From positions 1 to 51,563 of the forward strand of contig CAIVGN010000018.1 of NCBI GenBank assembly GCA_903905455.1: 51,563 nt of DNA, given 5' to 3'. The stretch's first letter is position 1; every line of letters starts with the position of its first letter. Position numbers and translations under genes: made by a program. Positions 7,339 through 16,200 of this stretch are shown piece by piece. The notes under the pieces were generated by a model, which did no database searches, was not told the DNA's origin, and saw only the letters and a list, made by a program, of their open reading frames with translations. The DNA is from an uncultured Archangium sp. (GTDB lineage Bacteria; Myxococcota; Myxococcia; Myxococcales; Myxococcaceae).

Positions 7339-8655
7339 ATGGCGGCCCCCGGTGAACCCAACGAGCTGAGGGCCCTGTGGAAGCTGGCGCTGCCGCTCGC
7401 GCTGGCGCAGGCGGGTCAGGCGTTGATGGGCATCGTGGACACCGGGGTGCTCGGCCGGCTCAGCGCCGCGGCGCAGGCGGGCGCGGGCCTCGGCAACTCG
7501 TTGACCTTCACCTGCAGCTTCTTCGGCATGGGCGTGCTGCTGGCGCTCGACCCGCTGGTCTCGCAGGCCATCGGCTCGGGGCAGCTGGCGCGGGCGCGCA
7601 CCCACTACTGGCAGGGCGTGTGGCTGGCGCTGATGACCAGCGTGGTGGTGATGATCCCCATCGCGGGGCTGCCCTTCCTGCTGGAGCCCTTCGGCGTCGC
7701 GCCCACGGTGGCCGAGGCGGCGCGCACGTACATGTGGTGGCGGCTGCCGGGCGTGGCGGGGCTGATGCTCTTCGTCACCGCGCGCAGCTACCTCACGGGC
7801 ACCGGGCGGGTGGCCATCACCTTCTGGGCGATGGTGGTGGCGAACATCGCCAACTTCGCGCTCGACGTGGGCCTGGTGTTCGGCGCCGGCCTGGGGGTGA
7901 TGGGCGCGTCGCTGGCCACCGTGCTGTGCACGTGGCTGCAGCTGGGCGTGCTGTTCTTCGGCTTTGGCCCGGCGCCGGAGGGCACGCGGCGGCGCTTCGA
8001 TCGCGTCGAGGTGCTGCGCGCGTTTCGCATCGGAGCGCCCATCGGCCTGCACTTCATCGCCGAGTCGGGCGTCTTCTCGCTCACCGGGTTGCTCTCGGGG
8101 CGGCTGGGCGAGACGGCGGCGGCGGCGCACCAGGTGGCGCTCAACTGGGCGAGCCTCACCTTCTGCGTGGCCTCGGGCATCGGCAGCGCGGCGGCGACGC
8201 GGGTGGGCTGGGCCATCGGCCGGGGCGATTCCCCGGGGGCGCGGCGCGCGGGGCTGACCGCGTTCTCCAGCGTGGCGGTGTTCATGGCGCTGGCCTCGCT
8301 GGTGTTCGTGGTCTTCCCGCACACCATGGCGGGGTTGATGTCGAGCGACCCCGCGGTCATCCAGACGGTCATCGCGCTCTTCGTGGTGGTGGCGGTGTTC
8401 CAGGTCTCCGACGGGGTGCAGGCCGTGGGCGCGGGCGCGCTGCGCGGCACCGGGGACACGACCTTCACCTTCTGGGCGAACATCGTGGGGCACTGGTGCA
8501 TCGGCTTGCCCATCGCGTACTGGCTGGGCGTGCGCGGGCCGTACGGGGTGGTGGGCCTGTGGTGGGGCCTGTCGGCCGGGCTCACGGTGGTGGCGGTGAC
8601 CCTCGTCACGAGGTTCAACCGCTCGACGCGCGGGGAGATCGCGCGGTTGGCGTAG
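7339..8655 (+). CDS. MATE-family multidrug/metabolite exporter
   Basis: The 438-residue protein has about 12 hydrophobic segments in two similar halves, the arrangement of MATE (NorM/MdtK/DinF-type) cation antiporters. Supporting motifs are GQALMGIVDTGVLGRL in the first helices, an AAAAHQVALN helix at the start of the second half, and GALRGTGDT near helix 10. It would export drugs or metabolites in exchange for Na+ or H+; the substrate cannot be predicted. A TACCCG box precedes the ATG by 10 bases. The gene converges with the SDR gene, leaving only 3 bases between the two stops. Confidence 0.9.
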   Translation: MAAPGEPNELRALWKLALPLALAQAGQALMGIVDTGVLGRLSAAAQAGAGLGNSLTFTCSFFGMGVLLALDPLVSQAIGSGQLARARTHYWQGVWLALMTSVVVMIPIAGLPFLLEPFGVAPTVAEAARTYMWWRLPGVAGLMLFVTARSYLTGTGRVAITFWAMVVANIANFALDVGLVFGAGLGVMGASLATVLCTWLQLGVLFFGFGPAPEGTRRRFDRVEVLRAFRIGAPIGLHFIAESGVFSLTGLLSGRLGETAAAAHQVALNWASLTFCVASGIGSAAATRVGWAIGRGDSPGARRAGLTAFSSVAVFMALASLVFVVFPHTMAGLMSSDPAVIQTVIALFVVVAVFQVSDGVQAVGAGALRGTGDTTFTFWANIVGHWCIGLPIAYWLGVRGPYGVVGLWWGLSAGLTVVAVTLVTRFNRSTRGEIARLA

Positions 8656-8658
8656 GTC

Positions 8659-9414
8659 TCAGCGGAGCCGGCGCAACACGGCGGTGCGCAGCGGGCGCGG
8701 CAGGGCCTGGGCCGAGGCGATGAGCGAGCTGAGCTGCCAGGGGAAGGCGTAGACCTTCGCGCGGCGCAGCATCGCCCGGCCCATGCGCTCGACGGCGTCG
8801 TCGGTCTCGAGGAGAAAGGGCATCGCCTCGGGCTTGTTCTTCGCGGTCATCTCGCTCTTCACGAAGCCGGGGTGGATCGAGGTCACCGACAGGCCGTAGC
8901 GCTCGACGTCGAGGCGCAGCCCTTCGAGGAACATCGCCAGGTACGCCTTGGTCGCGCAGTACACCGAGCTCGAGGGCAGGGCCACGAGGCCGGCCAGCGA
9001 GCTGATGCCCACCAGGTGGCCGCGCTTGCGCTCGACCATGCCCGGCAGCGCGCCGCACAGCGTGGCCGTGGCGCCGGCGACGTTGACCTGCACCATGCGC
9101 GAGGTCGACTCCCAGTCGAGCCGCTTGACCCGCGTGTCGTCACCCACGCCGGCGTTGGCGATGACCAGGTCGAGGCCGCCGCACTCCGCGTCGAGTCGTC
9201 GCACGGTGGCGAAGGTGGCGTCCGAGTCGCTCACGTCGAGCTTCAGGGGGACGATGTTGGGGCCCGCTTCGGCGCGCAGGGCCTCGAGCTGGTCGAGCCT
9301 GCGGGCGGCGGCGTAGACCTTCACGTCGCGCTTCGCGAGCCAGGTGGCGAGGCCCCGGCCCAGGCCGCTCGAGGCGCCGGTCAGCAGGGCGGTCTTCCAG
9401 GGGGCGGTGCTCAT
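8659..9414 (-). CDS. Short-chain dehydrogenase/reductase
   Basis: The 251-residue product is a classical SDR: nucleotide-binding TGASSGLGRG at residues ~12-21, NAGVG in the middle, and a catalytic Ser followed by YCATK. The residue after the Rossmann beta2 strand region is basic (AARR), suggesting NADP(H). A hydrophobic C-terminal segment may associate with membrane. The start ATG overlaps the stop of the upstream lipoprotein gene by 4 bases. The substrate cannot be assigned; the HPGFVKSEMT substrate-loop start is common in the DltE/YdfG-like group. Confidence 0.85.
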   Translation of the reverse strand: MSTAPWKTALLTGASSGLGRGLATWLAKRDVKVYAAARRLDQLEALRAEAGPNIVPLKLDVSDSDATFATVRRLDAECGGLDLVIANAGVGDDTRVKRLDWESTSRMVQVNVAGATATLCGALPGMVERKRGHLVGISSLAGLVALPSSSVYCATKAYLAMFLEGLRLDVERYGLSVTSIHPGFVKSEMTAKNKPEAMPFLLETDDAVERMGRAMLRRAKVYAFPWQLSSLIASAQALPRPLRTAVLRRLR

Positions 9415-9827
9415 GGCGCGGGGATCTTCCCGCACGAGACGTAGAGGCCGATGTCGCGGGTGTCGTGCACGTTGATGATCCACGCGCCCGACTTGAAGGT
9501 GTCGAAGGGCGTGCCCATGGTGATCTCCGTGGTGCTCCCGTAGCGGTCGGCCTGGGAGGGCAGCGCCTCGAGCATGTCGAGTCCCACGCGCACCGCGCCG
9601 ACCTCGCCGCAGCTCCCCGCGTGAATGTGGGCCACCTGCGGGCCGGGGAAGGCCGGGGCGGAGGTCTCGACGGTGACGGTGATGCCCTTGCCGCCGCGAT
9701 CGAGGATCACCGCGAAGCCCGACTGGCCGCTGTTGTTGTCGGGGTTCATGGCCACGCGCAGCTCGCGGGGGCCACAACCGAGGGACACGAGGGAGAGCAA
9801 CACCGACCACGGCAGCAGGCGTTTCAT
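9411..9827 (-). CDS. Lipoprotein with CHRD/SOD-like HxHxG motif
   Basis: The 138-residue protein starts with a lipoprotein signal, LLSLVSLGCG, with the lipobox Cys at about residue 18, so it should be lipid-anchored in the cell envelope. The mature part has VAHIHAGSCG, a metal-like HxHxGxC motif of the kind seen in CHRD domains and Cu/Zn-SOD-like proteins, but the remaining SOD ligands are not evident. ATG at 9825-9827 is chosen because the signal peptide begins there; an upstream Met would add 16 non-hydrophobic residues. A TACATC box lies 7 bases upstream. It overlaps the SDR start, so the two are co-transcribed. Function unknown. Confidence 0.65.
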   Translation of the reverse strand: MKRLLPWSVLLSLVSLGCGPRELRVAMNPDNNSGQSGFAVILDRGGKGITVTVETSAPAFPGPQVAHIHAGSCGEVGAVRVGLDMLEALPSQADRYGSTTEITMGTPFDTFKSGAWIINVHDTRDIGLYVSCGKIPAP

Positions 9828-9871
9828 GGGGGGCGATGTACTCCAGGTGGGGTGGGAATGAGCGGGGCGCG

Positions 9872-10651
9872 TCACCGCCAGGCCTGCACGACGACCGGGG
9901 TGTAGCGCAGCGAGGCGTGCGGGGTGTGGAGCAGCGCGCGGATCTCGGCCGCGGCCCGGGCGATGAGCGGCGCGAGGTCGGCGCCCAGCGACTCGTCGAG
10001 GCCCTCGTAGATCTCCGCGAACTCGTCCACGAAGGCCTGAAAGAAGCGCGGCTCGGCGGCCGAGCCGACCAGTTGCTGGCGCTCGACGCGCAGGCGCTCG
10101 AACCCGGCCGCCGCGAAGACCTGTTCGACGCGGGCGCCGATGAACGGGTCACCGCCCCCTCGCACCTGGGCGTCGTTGAGCAGTCGCGTGAGGGTGGTCA
10201 CCGCTTCGCTGGGCGGGGTGAGCTGCAGCGTGGCGTTGTCCACCTCGACGAATTGACAGCAGGCGCCAGGCTTGAGCACCCGGCGCACCTCGCGCAGCAC
10301 CGCCACGGGGTCGCTGACGTGCTCCAGCAGCCAGCTGCAGTGCACGCGGTCGAAGGTGGCGTCGGCGAAGGGCAGGCCGGTGGCGTCGCCGCGAAGCACA
10401 GGCAGGGTGGGGTGGTTCTTCCGCGCGGCCCCCAGCTGGGTCGCCGAGAGATCGACGCCGACGACGTGGAGCCCGGGGCGTTGCAGGCGCGCGCCCATGG
10501 CCCCCACGCCGGTGGCGAGGTCGAGCACCCGCTGGCCCGCCTCGAGGCCGAGGGTGGAGAAGGTGAAGCCCGCGGTGAAGTCGGCCTGCTTCTCCAGCCG
10601 CGCCACCTCGCGCTCGTCGGTGCTCCCGTGGACGTAGCCCGCCTGGCTCAT
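9872..10651 (-). CDS. Class I SAM-dependent methyltransferase
   Basis: The 259-residue protein carries Methyltransf_11-type motifs: VLDLATGVGAMG (SAM-binding motif I), VVGVDLS (motif II acidic residue), GDATGLPFADATFDRV and an LKPG turn. This fits the UbiE/COQ5-like group acting on small molecules. The first 40 residues include a VHGSTDEREVARLEKQ helix seen in related uncharacterised methyltransferases. Its ATG overlaps the stop of the HDAC-family gene by 4 bases, so translation is probably coupled. The substrate is unknown. Confidence 0.85.
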   Translation of the reverse strand: MSQAGYVHGSTDEREVARLEKQADFTAGFTFSTLGLEAGQRVLDLATGVGAMGARLQRPGLHVVGVDLSATQLGAARKNHPTLPVLRGDATGLPFADATFDRVHCSWLLEHVSDPVAVLREVRRVLKPGACCQFVEVDNATLQLTPPSEAVTTLTRLLNDAQVRGGGDPFIGARVEQVFAAAGFERLRVERQQLVGSAAEPRFFQAFVDEFAEIYEGLDESLGADLAPLIARAAAEIRALLHTPHASLRYTPVVVQAWR

Positions 10652-11661
10652 GAGGTGCTCCGGTGCGCCGCGAGGGTGTCGGCGATGGCCTGCTGCACGC
10701 GCGGGCCCGCGCCCTTGGGAAACTCGTCGCGTCTTTGCCCGGCGAGCACCTCGGCGCAGGCGTGCACCGACTGCGAGAGCCCATCGAGATCGTAGCCACC
10801 CTCGAGCAACAGCACGAGCTTGCCCCCGCACGTCTCCTCCGCGAGCGACTTCACCGCGCTGCACATGGCCGCGAAGCCGCGCTCGGTCACGTCCATGCCG
10901 CCCAGGGGGTCGTCGCGGTGCGGGTCGAAGCCGGCGGACACGAGGACCAGGTCGGGCCGGTAGCGCTGCGCCAGGGGCAGGAACACGTCGTGGAACACCG
11001 CGCCGTAGTCGGCGTCGCCCAGGCCTCCGGGGAGCGCCACGTTCACCGTGTAGCCCGCGCCTGCGCCTTGACCGATCTCCCGGGGCGCGCCGCTGCCCGG
11101 ATAGAAGGGGAACTGGTGGCTCGAGCAGAAGAGCACGTCGCGCCGGGCGAAGAACGTCGACTGGGTGCCGTTGCCGTGGTGCACGTCCCAGTCGAGGATC
11201 AACACGCGCTGCGCCCCGGCGGCGAGCACGGCCTCGGCGGCCACCGCGACGTTGTTGAAGAGGCAGAAGCCCATGGCGTGGTCGGCCACCGCGTGGTGCC
11301 CCGGGGGCCGCACCAGGGCGAAGCCGTTGGTCACCTCGCCGCGCCACACGTCGAGGGCGAGCTGGGCGGCGCCGCCGGCAGCGAGCATCGCGGCGTTCGC
11401 GCTCCCCGGGCTCATCGCGGTGTCGGGGTCGAGCTGGGCGTCTTTTCCCGCGAGCGAGAGCACGTGCTCGACGTGGGTCAGGGCGTGCACCCGGGTGAGC
11501 TCTGCTTTGGTCGCGGCCCGGGGCACGCCGTGCTCGGTGCCGGAGATGGGGGCGCGCGCCAGCACCTCGTGAATCGCGCGCAGCCGCCCCGGGGATTCGG
11601 GGTGCATGGGCCCGGCGACGTGCTCGAGCCAGGCGGGGTCGGTGAGGAGCCTGGTGGTCAT
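10648..11661 (-). CDS. Histone-deacetylase-family (class II HDAC-like) deacetylase
   Basis: The 337-residue protein has the HDAC/acetoin-utilisation fold signatures: MHPESPGRL at the N-terminus, RPPGHHA (catalytic His pair, ~residue 121), GFCLFNN, ILDWDVHHGNGT (zinc ligands Asp and His), SAGFDPHRDDPL and LLLEGGYD. All expected zinc-site residues are present. Bacterial members remove acetyl groups from polyamines or protein lysines; which one applies here is open. The gene is embedded in a four-gene minus-strand run with 4-base overlaps on both sides. Confidence 0.9.
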   Translation of the reverse strand: MTTRLLTDPAWLEHVAGPMHPESPGRLRAIHEVLARAPISGTEHGVPRAATKAELTRVHALTHVEHVLSLAGKDAQLDPDTAMSPGSANAAMLAAGGAAQLALDVWRGEVTNGFALVRPPGHHAVADHAMGFCLFNNVAVAAEAVLAAGAQRVLILDWDVHHGNGTQSTFFARRDVLFCSSHQFPFYPGSGAPREIGQGAGAGYTVNVALPGGLGDADYGAVFHDVFLPLAQRYRPDLVLVSAGFDPHRDDPLGGMDVTERGFAAMCSAVKSLAEETCGGKLVLLLEGGYDLDGLSQSVHACAEVLAGQRRDEFPKGAGPRVQQAIADTLAAHRSTS

Positions 11662-12320
11662 GGGCAGGTCAGCCAGGTGCGCAGGAAGTCGCCGCTGCCG
11701 GTGTGGTCGGACTGGGTCAGCACCTGCAGCGCGGCGAGCTTCTCCCGGCAGTCGCCGCGGCCGGTCCCTCCACCGGTGCAGAACACCGAGCCATCCAGGC
11801 GGTGGAACGTGAACTCGGGCTGCACCAGGTAGCGGCAGTCAGGGCAGTGGGACTCGAGGGAGTAGAGCCACACGTCGCCCTTCGCCCGGAGGAGGGAGAG
11901 CGAGAGGGACCGTTCCCCGAGCGTCGAAAGGCGCGCGCACAAAGGCCCGCGGAACTGCGCCAACAGGCCCGCTTCGTTCTCGGTCGCAATCTGCGCCTCG
12001 AGCTTTCGTTTGACCGCGAGCTGTTCGGCTTCCTGCCGTTGCTGGGCTTCGAGGCGGGACTGATCCGCGTACAGCTCCCGCTCGCGCGCGGCCTGCGCCA
12101 ACCTCTCGCGCTCCTCCTCCGCCGCCTTCTGCTGGAGCCGGTTCATGGTCACGAGGCAGTCCCACGCGGAGCTGCGGCCCAGCGCGGCGTCGTGGCTGCG
12201 CTGGCCGGTGCGTTCTTCGTAGAGCTGCGCGCAGGTCTCCTCGTCGAGGGGCACCAGCACCAGCAGCGCGAACCCGGCCAGCAGCACCACGCCACCGAGG
12301 ATCAGGAGGGCGCGGATCAT
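11658..12320 (-). CDS. Membrane-anchored coiled-coil protein of unknown function
   Basis: The 220-residue protein starts with one hydrophobic helix (residues ~4-25), then a Cys-containing segment, a charged coiled coil rich in Glu/Arg/Gln (~65-115), and a globular C-terminal part. The C-terminal part has CPDCR and further Cys residues, suggesting a metal site or disulfides in an extracytoplasmic domain. I recognise no family. ATG overlaps the upstream gene stop and its own stop overlaps the HDAC-like start, both by 4 bases, so it is part of that operon. Confidence 0.65.
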   Translation of the reverse strand: MIRALLILGGVVLLAGFALLVLVPLDEETCAQLYEERTGQRSHDAALGRSSAWDCLVTMNRLQQKAAEEERERLAQAARERELYADQSRLEAQQRQEAEQLAVKRKLEAQIATENEAGLLAQFRGPLCARLSTLGERSLSLSLLRAKGDVWLYSLESHCPDCRYLVQPEFTFHRLDGSVFCTGGGTGRGDCREKLAALQVLTQSDHTGSGDFLRTWLTCP

Positions 12321-12931
12321 CGGGGCAGGAGCAGTTCGGCCGAGCCGTCGACGGGCAAGGAGAGCTCGACCTCTTCGAGGCCCAGGGGGCGCTGTTGCAC
12401 GGCGCAGTCGAAGCGCAGGTCCTTGAGCTGCACCCCGGCGGCGTCGCCCGCGAGGCTGCGCACGCGCTCGTGGAGGCGCTTGACCAGGGCGTCGCGGTGC
12501 ACTTCGGGCTCGGCGACGACGAACACCGGCAGGTCGCGACGCACCTCGAGGGCCGGTTTCTGCTTCTTGCCTTCGACCACCAGGGCGCGCAGCAGGTCGT
12601 CGACCTGGGCGAGCTTCTGCACCCGGTCCCAGAAGGGGGCGTCCTTGCCCAGGGGCACCACCAGGGTGGCGTGGAGCCGGGAGGGCGCGTTGGACAGCTT
12701 CCCCGGCTCCTGGGGGAGCGAGAAGTCGGTGGTGGTGAGGTGGGCGCCGAGCGGGGGCAGCAGCTCCTCGAGGCGGGCGGCGGCGCGGCGCAGCAGTGGC
12801 ACGGCGGCCGCGGCCGATTCGCTCTCGACCGAGACCACCAGGTGGAAGTGGGCCTGGTCGGGCCGGGCGAGCATGGTCACCGGAGGCAGGGGCGTGTGCG
12901 CGCGGTGGTCGCCGTAGAGTTTGCTGTTCAT
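12317..12931 (-). CDS. Unknown protein, possibly SIMPL-like
   Basis: This 204-residue protein is first in the four-gene minus-strand run. Alternating strands and helices, an N-terminal [11 protein letters not shown] strand, a conserved-looking LTTTDFSL and a later [18 protein letters not shown] helix resemble SIMPL/DUF541 proteins in order, but similarity is weak. There is no signal peptide from the chosen start. ATG at 12929-12931 gives the shortest sensible product; six extra residues are possible. It diverges from the chemoreceptor gene with 62 bases between the starts. Confidence 0.55.
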   Translation of the reverse strand: MNSKLYGDHRAHTPLPPVTMLARPDQAHFHLVVSVESESAAAAVPLLRRAAARLEELLPPLGAHLTTTDFSLPQEPGKLSNAPSRLHATLVVPLGKDAPFWDRVQKLAQVDDLLRALVVEGKKQKPALEVRRDLPVFVVAEPEVHRDALVKRLHERVRSLAGDAAGVQLKDLRFDCAVQQRPLGLEEVELSLPVDGSAELLLPR

Positions 12932-12954
12932 GGGCCGATGATGCCTCACGTTTC

Positions 12955-12983
12955 TTGAAGGCGCTGCCCTGCGCTGCCACAGT
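12955..12983 (+). promoter_or_regulatory. Candidate sigma70-type promoter of the chemoreceptor gene
   Basis: TTGAAG (12955-12960) and CACAGT (12978-12983) are 17 bases apart. The spacer is built from a direct repeat of GCGCTGCC. Expected transcription start is within a few bases of the GTG at 12994, so the mRNA would be nearly leaderless; no Shine-Dalgarno is visible. Confidence 0.4.
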
Positions 12984-12993
12984 CGTCGGCCAC

Positions 12994-15072
12994 GTGGCTG
13001 CGCGCTCTCAACGACCCGGGCTCACCGGCGCCATCATCGGCGTCCTTCTCGTCGCGCTCATCGTGCTGGTCGCGGTGCTCTTCGTGGTGGTGCCCAGCCA
13101 GGCCGACACCTACCTGACCGACACCCTGTGGGAGCGCGGCAAGGCCGTGGCCAAGGAGATCGAGCGCAAGGTGCCCATCGTGCCGCGCGAGTCGGTCGAC
13201 GCGGAGGCCTCGGCGGAGATCAACAACATCGTCGGCGGCGAGCGCGCCATCCGCAACGTGTGGGTGCTCGCCTGCTCGGGCGAGTGCCGGCCCCGGGACG
13301 TCATCGCCCAGAGCTCGGACAACGATCTCAAGACCACCGAGGAGATGCTCAAGCAGTTCAACGACCAGGCGCAGCGGGTGCAGATCCAGCTCGACTCCGG
13401 TGACCTGCTCGTCGCGGACCCGGTGCAGGTCAAGGGCGGCATGAAGGGCTTCGTGCTCGTGTCGCTCGACCGGGCGCGCATCGACGAGGGCCTGGGCTCG
13501 CTGCGCAAGACGCTGCTCATCGCGCTCATCGTCAGCGTGCTCATCTTCATGGCCCTGGTGGGCGTGCTCTCGCGGCTGTTGATCATCGGCCCCATCGCCA
13601 CCATGCGCGCCATGGCCATCCGTCTCGCGGAGGCCGACCTCTCGGGCCGGGTGGAGGGCGCGCCCACGCGCGAACTCGACGAGCTCGCCGAGTCGCTCAA
13701 CAGCATCGGCCAGGGGCTGCGCGACACCCTGGGCCGGGTGCGCGGCGTGGCCGAGAGCGTGGCCCAGGTCATCGACCAGATCTCCCGCAGCGCCTCGACC
13801 ACCACCAGCGGCGCCTCCACGGTGCTCACCCGCGTCGAGGAGACCTCGAGCGCGATGGTGGAGATGCTCAGCTCGCTCAAGGGCATCGCCGAGAACGTCG
13901 AGGTGCTCTACCAGTCGGCCGAAGAGTCGAGCTCCAGCATCATGGAGATGTCGACCACCAACGACGAGGTCGCCGCCAACGTGCAGAAGATGGCCGCCTC
14001 GGTGGACGAGACCACCAGCGCCATCGAGCAGACCACGTACTCCATCAAGGAAGTCGCGCGGAACGTCGAGGACCTGCTCAAGAACACCGAGACCACCAGC
14101 AGCTCGATCCGCGAGATGGACATCGCCATCGGCCAGGTCGAGACCAACGCCTACGAGACGGCGCGGCTCTCGGAGCAGGTGTCGAAGGACGCCGAGACCG
14201 GCATGGAGTCGATCCAGAAGACCATCGTGGGCATCGACCGCATCAAGGACTCGAGCAAGCAGGCCTCGTCGGTCATCGAGCAGCTGGGCCGGCGCATCGG
14301 GGAGATCGGCAACATCGTGGACGTCATCGACGACGTCGCCGAGCAGACCAACCTCCTCGCGCTCAACGCCGCGATCATCGCCGCCCAGGCCGGGGATCAC
14401 GGCAAGGGCTTCGCCGTGGTCGCCGACGAGATCAAGGACCTCTCGGAGCGCACCGCCGCGAGCACCAAGGAGATCGCCGACCTGATCCGCGCGGTGCAGG
14501 CCGAGTCGCGCAACGCCGCCGCCGCGATGAACACCGGCGTGCGCAGCGTCGAAGAGGGCGTGGTGCTCGGCCGCGAAGCCGAGAACGCGCTCAAGAAGAT
14601 CCAGGACTCCGCGAAGAACTCGACCCAGATGGTCAAGGCCATCGCAAGGGCCACGGTGGAGCAGGCTCGCGGCAGCAAGGACGTCACCGCCGCCGTCGAG
14701 CGCGTCCGCGCCACCATCGAGCAGATCAACAAGGCCACCAACGAGCAGGCCCGCGGCGGCGAGCAGGTGATGAAGGCCGCCGAGCAGATGAAGCTGCTGA
14801 CCCAGCACGTCAAGCGCTCGGTCGAAGAGCAGAGCCACGGCGGCAAGCAGATCAGCCGCAGCATCGAGAACATCAACGAGATGGTCACCCACTTGAACCG
14901 CGCGCAGAAAGAGCAGACCCGCGGCACCGAGCAGGTGCTCAAGGCCATCGAGACCATCCGCTCCGTGGCCGACCAGCAGAACCGCTCGGTGAAGCAGCTC
15001 GAAGAGGCCATCGACACGCTGCGCAACCAGGCCGACGTGCTGCGCGGCGAAGTGCGCCGCTTCCGGGTCTGA
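12994..15072 (+). CDS. Methyl-accepting chemotaxis protein
   Basis: The 692-residue protein has TM1 (~10-33), an extracytoplasmic sensor of ~135 residues containing two cysteines (ACSGEC), TM2 (~172-192), a HAMP domain, and a long cytoplasmic four-helix coiled coil. The signalling tip (~448-480) reads [12 protein letters not shown] then [12 protein letters not shown]. Compared with E. coli Tsr (from memory), the trimer-contact residues Glu385 and Arg388 are Ile and Gln. After the tip there are four consecutive 28-residue units, each starting (V/N/E/K)EQ then a Gly-containing turn. It should sense a periplasmic or membrane signal and act on CheA or a Frz/Dif-like pathway; no che genes are adjacent. 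GTG is the first start compatible with the hydrophobic N-terminus. Confidence 0.88.
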   Translation: MAARSQRPGLTGAIIGVLLVALIVLVAVLFVVVPSQADTYLTDTLWERGKAVAKEIERKVPIVPRESVDAEASAEINNIVGGERAIRNVWVLACSGECRPRDVIAQSSDNDLKTTEEMLKQFNDQAQRVQIQLDSGDLLVADPVQVKGGMKGFVLVSLDRARIDEGLGSLRKTLLIALIVSVLIFMALVGVLSRLLIIGPIATMRAMAIRLAEADLSGRVEGAPTRELDELAESLNSIGQGLRDTLGRVRGVAESVAQVIDQISRSASTTTSGASTVLTRVEETSSAMVEMLSSLKGIAENVEVLYQSAEESSSSIMEMSTTNDEVAANVQKMAASVDETTSAIEQTTYSIKEVARNVEDLLKNTETTSSSIREMDIAIGQVETNAYETARLSEQVSKDAETGMESIQKTIVGIDRIKDSSKQASSVIEQLGRRIGEIGNIVDVIDDVAEQTNLLALNAAIIAAQAGDHGKGFAVVADEIKDLSERTAASTKEIADLIRAVQAESRNAAAAMNTGVRSVEEGVVLGREAENALKKIQDSAKNSTQMVKAIARATVEQARGSKDVTAAVERVRATIEQINKATNEQARGGEQVMKAAEQMKLLTQHVKRSVEEQSHGGKQISRSIENINEMVTHLNRAQKEQTRGTEQVLKAIETIRSVADQQNRSVKQLEEAIDTLRNQADVLRGEVRRFRV

Positions 15073-15075
15073 CGC

Positions 15076-16131
15076 TCAGGCCGAGAGGCGCTCGAGCACC
15101 CACTCGTTGCCGCCGATCATGAAGGCCCGGGCCGGGTGCGCCTCGGCCGCGGTCTTCCACTTCGTGAGCGCGGGCCGCCAGTCCTCCCCGCGGGCCCGCG
15201 CGATGCACGCGGTGAGCAGCTCGCAGTACCAGGGGGTGGACTGGGTGAGCTTGACCTCCGCGAGGCAGGCCTCGGCGTGTACCGCGTCTCCGTCGAGGGC
15301 CGAGAGGCACCCCAGCTGGTTGTAGACGTCGGTGTGCAGCCAGTCGGGTGACGCGTCGTCGAGCCGCTCGACCATCGAGCGCAGGCGGGGCCGGGCCAGC
15401 TCGGGCCTCCCGGCGTCGAGGCACGCGAAGCACCAGCCCAGCTCGAGCGCCTCCACTTCCCCCTCGGGCTCCGGGAGCAGCGCCTGGGCCGTGCGGAGGT
15501 CCAGCGACTGCGACAGGCGCTGGCCCTTCGAGAGGCCCTGCAGCGCGGCGGCGTTGAGCCAGTAGCCCAGCACCGCGCGCGGTTGGAGCAACTGGTCGAG
15601 ATCGGTGCCGCTGGCCGGGCGCGTGGGCAGCATCACCCCCGGCAAGAGCGAGGTCACCAGGGTGAAGGCGCCCATCACCACGAAGATGCCCAGGGGCGTG
15701 GCCAGCGAGGCGTCTGCGCCGGCGCGCCACGCGAGCGCGCCTGCGCCCGTGGCCACGAAGGTCATCAAGGGCCCGGCCATCGCCGCGCGCCGCAGCCGGG
15801 GCCCGAGGCGCTGTGCCCCGCGCGGGAGGGAGGAGACGCCGCCGCCGAGGTCGAGGCCCCGGTACACGCGCACCCGGGGGCCGGTGAAGTCGAGGGCCAG
15901 GGGCCCGAAGCGCACCCCGCGCACCTCGAAGTCCTGGCTGACGGCGGCGGCCCAGTGCGCGAGCTCGTGGAGCACGAGGTGCACCAGCCACGCGGCGAGG
16001 GAGGCGAGGGTCACCACCACCGTGGCCCGGGCGACGAGGGCGAAGCCGCGTTCCTGGCCGAGCACGAAGAGCCGCGAGAGCACCGCGCCGGCGGTGACGA
16101 TGAACAGCACTCTGCGCAGGCGACGATTCAT
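15076..16131 (-). CDS. M50-like membrane metalloprotease-type protein with soluble C-terminal domain
   Basis: The 351-residue protein has several hydrophobic segments in its first ~180 residues and an HELAH zinc motif at residues 55-59 inside the second one, the hallmark of site-2-protease-like M50 peptidases. A second, Asp-containing motif (SGTDLDQLL, ~190-200) sits where the third zinc ligand is expected, but is not the canonical NxxPxxxxDG. The C-terminal ~150 residues are helical with repeat-like Ala/Leu spacing, reminiscent of TPRs. A role in intramembrane proteolysis is inferred. ATG at 16129-16131 is preferred over one at 16194 that adds polar sequence. Its stop is 3 bases from the chemoreceptor stop. 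Confidence 0.65.
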   Translation of the reverse strand: MNRRLRRVLFIVTAGAVLSRLFVLGQERGFALVARATVVVTLASLAAWLVHLVLHELAHWAAAVSQDFEVRGVRFGPLALDFTGPRVRVYRGLDLGGGVSSLPRGAQRLGPRLRRAAMAGPLMTFVATGAGALAWRAGADASLATPLGIFVVMGAFTLVTSLLPGVMLPTRPASGTDLDQLLQPRAVLGYWLNAAALQGLSKGQRLSQSLDLRTAQALLPEPEGEVEALELGWCFACLDAGRPELARPRLRSMVERLDDASPDWLHTDVYNQLGCLSALDGDAVHAEACLAEVKLTQSTPWYCELLTACIARARGEDWRPALTKWKTAAEAHPARAFMIGGNEWVLERLSA

Positions 16132-16200
16132 GTCCGGGAGGAGCCCTCGGCGCACTGTCCCATGGCGGAGCGACGCATTTTCACTTAACCCCACGCTTCG

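Noticed and set aside
3961-8493. A 1510-residue minus-strand open frame
   Set aside because: It spans the PBP, toxin-antitoxin and MATE genes in antisense, with Arg/His/Gly-rich composition and no motif, as expected for a shadow frame in GC-rich DNA.
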